In this document: piece by piece, positions 59,178 through 64,000 of the stretch | Layout of the letters: every line of letters begins with the position of its first letter | Position numbering within the stretch: the first letter of the stretch is position 1 | Origin: Marinobacter nauticus | GTDB taxonomy: Bacteria > Pseudomonadota > Gammaproteobacteria > Enterobacterales > Shewanellaceae | NCBI RefSeq assembly: GCF_019801015.1 | Contig: NZ_JAHVJZ010000006.1 | Coordinates: 62,001-126,000, forward strand | Direction of reading: 5' to 3' | Length of the DNA stretch: 64,000 bases | Notes under the pieces: model-generated | The model's input: the letters and a program-made list of their open reading frames with translations, nothing else | Told to the model about the DNA's origin: nothing | Database searches by the model: none | Program-made: the position numbers and the translations under genes

Positions 59178-59582
59178 ATGCGCACACTGGCTTTGGCTAT
59201 GTTATTGCTCGCCCCACTGGCGAACGGTGGGGAGTTGCAGCTGCCTGAAGGGTTCTACGCCACCGCGGTAAACGGTAAAGCGGTGTCGCCCCATCAGGCG
59301 CGTGTACCGCTTTCAACCGGCAAGCAGGTGGTGACCCTGCGCTACGCCAACCCCTACCTGTTCCACAAAGAGTTCCATGAAGTGGTGGTTTCCCAGCCCC
59401 TTTATCTGGTGTTTGAAGCGGACGATGATCAATACCGGATTCAGGCAACGCTGCCCACTGAGCTGGAATCCGCCCGCCGCTTCGCCCGCCAGCCGCAGTT
59501 TGAACTGCTGCTGCAAAGTCGCCCGGTGCCTCACCAGACCTATGGACACAATGAAGCAGTCAACGCCCTTCTGACCCGATAA
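59178..59582 (+). CDS. DUF2057-family exported protein, copy 2
   Basis: The 134-residue paralogue of the preceding gene shares LPEGFYATAVNG and GKQVVTLRY but diverges in its C-terminal half. Its signal peptide ends near ANG (residue 17). ATG 59178 has GGGAGGAG upstream. The pair likely arose by tandem duplication. Confidence 0.8.
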   Translation: MRTLALAMLLLAPLANGGELQLPEGFYATAVNGKAVSPHQARVPLSTGKQVVTLRYANPYLFHKEFHEVVVSQPLYLVFEADDDQYRIQATLPTELESARRFARQPQFELLLQSRPVPHQTYGHNEAVNALLTR

Positions 59583-59621
59583 ACGGATGATCCCCGGCGA
59601 TATTGGCAGTACCATGACGCC

Positions 59622-60047
59622 ATGCTGACGCTTTCCAACCGGGTAACCATCCCTGCCCACGAACTCGAATTTCAGATGATCCGGTCCTCAGGGCCCGGCG
59701 GTCAGCACGTGAACAAAACCAGCACCGCCATCATGCTGATCTTCGACGTTAAGCACTCGCCTTCCCTGCCTGACCATTACAAAAGCCGAATCCTCGGACG
59801 CGCCCACCCAAACCTGACGCCGGGCGGCAAGATCATCATCAAAGCTCAACAGTTCCGATCGCAGGAGATGAATCGCCAGGACGCACTGGCACGACTGAAA
59901 GCGATGATCGACGCGGCACTGGTGGTACAGAAAAAACGGATCGCCACCAAACCCACCAAAGCCTCGCAAAAGCGCCGTCTGGACGCGAAAAAGCGACAGG
60001 GGCAAACCAAGAAACTGCGCCAGAGTAAACCGGGTAGCCAGGACTGA
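59622..60047 (+). CDS. arfB: Alternative ribosome-rescue factor ArfB (peptidyl-tRNA hydrolase)
   Basis: ArfB frees ribosomes stalled without a stop codon. The 141-residue protein has the catalytic GGQ motif in SSGPGGQHVNKTST (about residues 22-35) and the basic C-terminal tail (KKRQGQTKKLRQSK) that enters the empty mRNA channel. Length fits YaeJ. Confidence 0.95.
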   Translation: MLTLSNRVTIPAHELEFQMIRSSGPGGQHVNKTSTAIMLIFDVKHSPSLPDHYKSRILGRAHPNLTPGGKIIIKAQQFRSQEMNRQDALARLKAMIDAALVVQKKRIATKPTKASQKRRLDAKKRQGQTKKLRQSKPGSQD

Positions 60048-60086
60048 ACACTGGTCCGATTTTGCTGAGATTAGACCAGTATTATG

Positions 60087-60114
60087 CTGCCATATCCGGC
60101 TAAGTAGTTATAAT
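60087..60114 (+). promoter_or_regulatory. Predicted promoter of aroQ-accB-accC
   Basis: -35 CTGCCA, 16-bp spacer, perfect -10 TATAAT. It would give a leader of about 95 nt before aroQ. Confidence 0.45.
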
Positions 60115-60214
60115 AGCCCTCCAAGTACTGGGTTCCGGGACTTACTGGTCAGACTTTAGGCGCCTCGCCAATTGGTCGACTTTTCCCGGTAATATCGCTG
60201 CGGATGGGAGCAAT

Positions 60215-60679
60215 ATGTCGAATAATTTCCGGATACTGCTGGTCAATGGCCCGAACCTGAACCTGCTGGGTCAGCGCGAGCCTGGCCACTATGGTCGTCA
60301 GACTCTGGAAAGCATTGTCGACGGTTTGCGTCAGCAAGCCGAGCAGTCGGGCGCCAGCCTGACCCACGTCCAGAGCAACCACGAAGGGGAGCTCATCGAC
60401 GCCATCCATCACAGCGACGCGGACTTCGTCATCATTAACCCCGCCGCGTACACCCACACCAGCGTTGCCCTGCGGGATGCCCTGCTTGGCGTCGCCAAAC
60501 CCTTTATCGAGGTTCACCTCTCCAATGTTCACGCCCGGGAGCCGTTTCGTCACAACTCCTACTTTTCTGACGTGGCCATCGGGGTGATCTGCGGCCTGGG
60601 AGCTGACGGTTATCGTTATGCCCTGGACGCCGCCCTCGCTTTTCTTAAACGGCAAGCATCTGAATTAAAACAGGACTGA
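60215..60679 (+). CDS. aroQ: Type II 3-dehydroquinate dehydratase
   Basis: The third shikimate-pathway step. The 154-residue protein carries [20 protein letters not shown] (about residues 8-27, with active-site Asn, Arg, Tyr), [17 protein letters not shown] (about 75-91) and the catalytic His in [14 protein letters not shown]. It precedes accB by 8 bp, the common gammaproteobacterial order. Confidence 0.96.
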   Translation: MSNNFRILLVNGPNLNLLGQREPGHYGRQTLESIVDGLRQQAEQSGASLTHVQSNHEGELIDAIHHSDADFVIINPAAYTHTSVALRDALLGVAKPFIEVHLSNVHAREPFRHNSYFSDVAIGVICGLGADGYRYALDAALAFLKRQASELKQD

Positions 60680-60687
60680 GCGCCACC

Positions 60688-61146
60688 ATGGACATTCGTA
60701 AAATTAAAAAACTGATTGAACTGGTTCAGGAGTCCGGCATCGCCGAACTGGAGATCACCGAAGGCGAAGAGAGCGTACGCATCGCCAGCACCAACGCCCC
60801 TGCGGCTCCGGTGACTTACGCTGCTCCGGTTGCTGCCGCTCCGGCCGCTGCCCCCGCCGCTGCGGCTCCGGTTGCTGCCCCGGCTGCCGAAGCGGGCGAC
60901 AACCTGCCGGCTGGCCACAAAGTGCTGTCTCCGATGGTCGGCTCTTTCTACCGCGCTCCGGCTCCTGGCGCCAAGCCGTTCGTCGAAGTGGGTGACACCG
61001 TCAACGTTGGCGACACTCTGTGCATCATCGAAGCGATGAAGATGATGAACCAGATCGAAGCGGATAAAGCCGGTGTTGTTAAAGCCATCCTGGCTGAAAA
61101 CGGCGATCCCATCGAGTTTGACGAGCCCCTGTTCATCATCGAGTAA
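60688..61146 (+). CDS. accB: Biotin carboxyl carrier protein of acetyl-CoA carboxylase
   Basis: The 152-residue protein has an N-terminal dimerisation helix, an Ala/Pro-rich linker (residues about 36-72) and the biotinyl domain with EAMKMMN, where the first Lys (about residue 118) is biotinylated. It is the first committed step of fatty-acid synthesis together with AccC and AccAD. Confidence 0.97.
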   Translation: MDIRKIKKLIELVQESGIAELEITEGEESVRIASTNAPAAPVTYAAPVAAAPAAAPAAAAPVAAPAAEAGDNLPAGHKVLSPMVGSFYRAPAPGAKPFVEVGDTVNVGDTLCIIEAMKMMNQIEADKAGVVKAILAENGDPIEFDEPLFIIE

Positions 61147-61157
61147 GGAAGGCCACC

Positions 61158-62504
61158 ATGTTGGATAAAGTGGTGATCGCCAACCGCGGCGAAATTGCCT
61201 TGCGGATTCTCCGCGCCTGTCGCGAATTGGGGATCAAAACTGTGGCGGTGCACTCCACCGCCGACCGGGACCTGAAACACGTCCTGCTCGCCGATGAGAC
61301 CATCTGCATCGGTAACGCACCGGCGACCGAAAGTTACCTCAACATCCCGGCCATCATCGCCGCGGCTGAGGTAACCGACGCCATCGCCATTCACCCGGGC
61401 TACGGCTTCCTGGCGGAAAACGCCGACTTTGCCGAGCAGGTTGAACAGAGCGGATTCATCTTTATCGGCCCGACCGCCGATGTGATCCGCCTGATGGGTG
61501 ACAAAGTGTCTGCCATCAGCGCCATGAAGAAAGCCGGTGTCCCTTGTGTACCGGGTTCCGATGGCCCACTGACCGAAGATACCCAGCGCAACGTGCAGAT
61601 CGCCAAGCGCATCGGTTACCCGGTGATCATCAAGGCCGCCGGTGGCGGTGGTGGTCGCGGTATGCGGGTGGTGCGCAACGAAGCGGAACTGCTCAAGTCC
61701 ATCGAGCTGACCAAGGCGGAAGCCGGTGCGGCCTTTGGCAACGACACCGTCTACATGGAGAAATTCCTGGAGAACCCGCGCCACGTTGAGGTGCAGGTAC
61801 TGGCAGACGGTCAGGGCAGCGCCATCCATCTGGGCGAGCGTGACTGCTCCATGCAGCGTCGCCACCAGAAAGTGGTGGAAGAGGCTCCGGCTCCGGGCAT
61901 CACCGAAGAGATGCGTAAGTTTATCGGTGAGCGTTGTGCCCGTGCCTGTGTGGAGATCGGCTACCGCGGTGCCGGTACCTTTGAGTTCCTGTACGAGAAC
62001 GGCGAGTTCTACTTCATTGAGATGAACACCCGTATCCAGGTGGAGCACCCGGTTACCGAAATGGTGACTGGCGTGGATCTGATCAAAGAGCAGCTGCGCA
62101 TTGCTGCCGGTCAGCCCCTCTCCATCTCTCAGGATCAGGTGGTGATCCGTGGTCACGCCATTGAGTGCCGAATCAACGCGGAAGACCCCAACAACTTTAT
62201 CCCCTCTCCGGGGACCATCACCCACTTCCACCCGCCGGGTGGCATGGGCATCCGTTGGGACAGCCACATCTACGCGGGCTACCGTGTACCGCCGTATTAC
62301 GACTCCATGATCGGCAAGCTGATCACTTATGGAGAGAACCGCGGCATCGCCATCGCCCGCATGCGCAACGCGCTGCAGGAGCTGGTGGTTGACGGCATCA
62401 AGACCAACGTCCCGCTGCAACAGCGCATTATGGCGGACGAGAACTTCCAGAACGGTGGCACCAACATCCACTACCTGGAGAAGAAGCTGGACGCCGAGGG
62501 CTAA
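61158..62504 (+). CDS. accC: Biotin carboxylase subunit of acetyl-CoA carboxylase
   Basis: The 448-residue ATP-grasp enzyme carboxylates biotin on AccB. It carries [17 protein letters not shown] (about residues 159-175, ATP lid), CSMQRRHQK and [14 protein letters not shown] (about 288-301, catalytic Glu and Arg). It follows accB by 11 bp. Confidence 0.98.
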   Translation: MLDKVVIANRGEIALRILRACRELGIKTVAVHSTADRDLKHVLLADETICIGNAPATESYLNIPAIIAAAEVTDAIAIHPGYGFLAENADFAEQVEQSGFIFIGPTADVIRLMGDKVSAISAMKKAGVPCVPGSDGPLTEDTQRNVQIAKRIGYPVIIKAAGGGGGRGMRVVRNEAELLKSIELTKAEAGAAFGNDTVYMEKFLENPRHVEVQVLADGQGSAIHLGERDCSMQRRHQKVVEEAPAPGITEEMRKFIGERCARACVEIGYRGAGTFEFLYENGEFYFIEMNTRIQVEHPVTEMVTGVDLIKEQLRIAAGQPLSISQDQVVIRGHAIECRINAEDPNNFIPSPGTITHFHPPGGMGIRWDSHIYAGYRVPPYYDSMIGKLITYGENRGIAIARMRNALQELVVDGIKTNVPLQQRIMADENFQNGGTNIHYLEKKLDAEG

Positions 62505-62521
62505 GCCCACGCTGCGGACAC

Positions 62522-62550
62522 AAAAAACCGGCCATCAGGCCGGTTTTTTT
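62522..62550. terminator. Bidirectional terminator after accC
   Basis: AACCGGCC/GGCCGGTT stem with ATCA loop, flanked by A6 and T7. Confidence 0.85.
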
Positions 62551-62558
62551 ATGCCGGG

Positions 62559-64000
62559 TTACTGACCCCGCTGCACACAGTGCTGCCAAAACTGCTCCGA
62601 CAATTGATGGGTCTTCGTGGAGAGCCGGTTCATCTGGCCGGTACGGGACTGAGCGTGATCCGTCTGTTGACGGGTGTGCTCCGCCAGCTCGTTGATCAGG
62701 TGCAAAGCACCGCTGATCTCCTCTGCAACGTGACTCTGTTGGTTGACGGCCGTGGCATTCTGCTCTGACATCGCCACCAGCCTGCCAATGGAAGCGCGAA
62801 GCTGCTCAAAGGCGGCGTCCGCCTCCCGCGCCAGTGCCACCGACTCGCCAGCCTGATGCTGGCCCGCCTGCATCGCTTCGGTAGCCCGGCGGGAACTGCA
62901 CTGGAACTTGCCGACAATGGCTTCAATCTGCGCGGTCGAGTCACTGGTGCGACTGGACAGCTGGCGCACCTCATCCGCCACCACCGCAAACCCCCGGCCG
63001 GACTCACCGGCTCGGGCCGCCTCAATAGCGGCGTTCAGCGCCAGCAGGTTCGTCTGCTCGGCGATGCCCCGTATCACCTCAAGCACACCGGTAATGTCGC
63101 GACTGTCCTGCTCAATCGAGGCCACGACATCGGAGAAGTGGGCCACTTGCTGACTGAGGCCATCAATGGCTTCAATCACCGACTCCAGTCGGTCATGGCC
63201 CTGCTCAGCGGCACCGTGGCTGCGTACCATCTCCTCGGCCGCCAGCTGGGTGTTCTGATTCACCTCACCAAAGCTTGCCGTCATCTGTTCCATTGCTGTG
63301 GCCGCCTGATGGATCTGTTCGCTTTGCCGGTCCACCCGTTCGGAGGTTTCCTGAATGGTCTGGGTCAACACCTGGCTTTGTTCACTGATCGACCCGGCAG
63401 AGTCTGCCATTCTGCCAACCACCCCGCCGGTCTCAGTGATCTGGAACTGCAACGCCAGCTCCAGCTGACCGATCTCATCCCGGTTGTCGCTGTAAATCGC
63501 CATCGCCATCGGGTCATCAATGATGTCACGACTGGCCTCCACCACTCGCTGAAATGGCCGCATCAGCAAACGGGTACCCAATAGTGCCAGTCCCATGCCT
63601 ACTGCGGCGCCAATCCACGGCGAGAGCGTCGCCACGCCAGCGCCAACCGCAGCAGCTCCGCCGGCACACAGCGACACACGCTGGATGAATCCAAGCCGTG
63701 GTGGCGTCAACTCTGTTGGTGATTTACCGGCTCGCAATGCCTGGTAGACCTGCTCGGCCTTGGCGATTTGGGCATCGGTAGCCTTGCGGCGCACCGACTG
63801 AAACTCATGGATTTCTCCCCGCTCAATGACCGGCATGACATAGGCATTCACCCAGTAATGGTCACCGTTTTTGCAGCGGTTTTTGACGATTCCCATCCAG
63901 GGTTTTCCCGCCCTGATTCGGTCCCATAGCGCACCAAACGCCTCTTTGGGCATATCCGGGTGGCGCACAATATTGTGTGGCTGGCCCTGCAACTCCTCGA
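62559..64000 (-). CDS. Aer-like PAS-containing methyl-accepting chemotaxis protein (5' end outside the window)
   Basis: The visible 480 residues include the end of a PAS domain ([30 protein letters not shown]), a pair of hydrophobic segments (about residues 125-160 of the visible part), a HAMP-like linker and the MCP signalling hairpin tip [20 protein letters not shown]. The PAS domain of Aer binds FAD and senses redox. The reading frame stays open to the window edge and continues the conserved ELQGQPHN start, so the gene is truncated by the window. Confidence 0.9.
   Translation of the reverse strand, partial: EELQGQPHNIVRHPDMPKEAFGALWDRIRAGKPWMGIVKNRCKNGDHYWVNAYVMPVIERGEIHEFQSVRRKATDAQIAKAEQVYQALRAGKSPTELTPPRLGFIQRVSLCAGGAAAVGAGVATLSPWIGAAVGMGLALLGTRLLMRPFQRVVEASRDIIDDPMAMAIYSDNRDEIGQLELALQFQITETGGVVGRMADSAGSISEQSQVLTQTIQETSERVDRQSEQIHQAATAMEQMTASFGEVNQNTQLAAEEMVRSHGAAEQGHDRLESVIEAIDGLSQQVAHFSDVVASIEQDSRDITGVLEVIRGIAEQTNLLALNAAIEAARAGESGRGFAVVADEVRQLSSRTSDSTAQIEAIVGKFQCSSRRATEAMQAGQHQAGESVALAREADAAFEQLRASIGRLVAMSEQNATAVNQQSHVAEEISGALHLINELAEHTRQQTDHAQSRTGQMNRLSTKTHQLSEQFWQHCVQRGQ

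Overview
The window is about 60% G+C, densely packed, and reads as chromosome from a marine gammaproteobacterium of the Shewanella/Ferrimonas type. Three things point there: a split periplasmic flavocytochrome c system, a periplasmic DMSP lyase, and MotX (sodium-type flagellar motor) beside rnr. Gene order also follows the enterobacterial/alteromonad core: rpsF-priB-rpsR-rplI; rlmB-rnr; purA-hflC-hflK-hflX-hfq-miaA-mutL-amiB-tsaE-nnr; orn with tRNA-Gly genes; rsgA-psd-mscM; epmA-efp/epmB; groES-groEL; aroQ-accB-accC. The genus is an inference. I see no insertion sequence, prophage or CRISPR array.

Layout. 1-5.7 kb: Tat-exported FAD reductase, tetraheme cytochrome c and a DddY-type DMSP lyase in one orientation, followed by LysR and TetR regulators and a lipoprotein. 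5.7-8.3 kb: a small membrane protein coupled to an MFS transporter, dgkA and a START-domain protein. 8.3-26 kb: ribosomal protein operon, outer-membrane DUF481 protein, RNA processing genes, motX, purA and the hfl/hfq/mutL/nnr superoperon, all mainly on the minus strand. 26-28 kb: two small genes, then three tRNA-Gly(GCC) genes with a decayed fourth copy and four 137-bp repeats that each reuse the tRNA 3' end and end in a terminator. 28-37 kb: orn, rsgA, psd, a DMT transporter, mscM, a phosphodiesterase and a 2-hydroxyacid dehydrogenase. 37-41 kb: bfd and bfr iron storage, then a zinc-type ABC importer with a His-rich porin but no ATPase gene. 41-48.6 kb: EF-P and its modification enzymes, several small conserved proteins and groESL with a heat-shock promoter. 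48.7-55.3 kb: MATE efflux, fxsA, cutA-dsbD, a KefB-like antiporter and a Lon-N-domain protein. 55.4-56.8 kb: a tandem array of hairpin-containing units with 221-bp period and no recognised function. 56.8-64 kb: DUF2061 with a perfect Fur-like palindrome, patatin, a DUF2057 pair, arfB, aroQ-accBC and a truncated Aer-like chemoreceptor.

How they fit. The strongest system is at the left end. DddY would cleave DMSP in the periplasm to dimethyl sulfide and acrylate. The adjacent Tat flavoprotein keeps the catalytic arginine and one carboxylate-binding pair of fumarate reductase but has lost the other carboxylate-binding histidine. That fits a monocarboxylate such as acrylate, with electrons delivered by the tetraheme cytochrome. 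This would be DMSP-fed acrylate respiration. The chemistry of each family is established, but the coupling here is inferred. The two repeat arrays, at tRNA-Gly and upstream of the Lon-like gene, are the most unusual non-coding structures.
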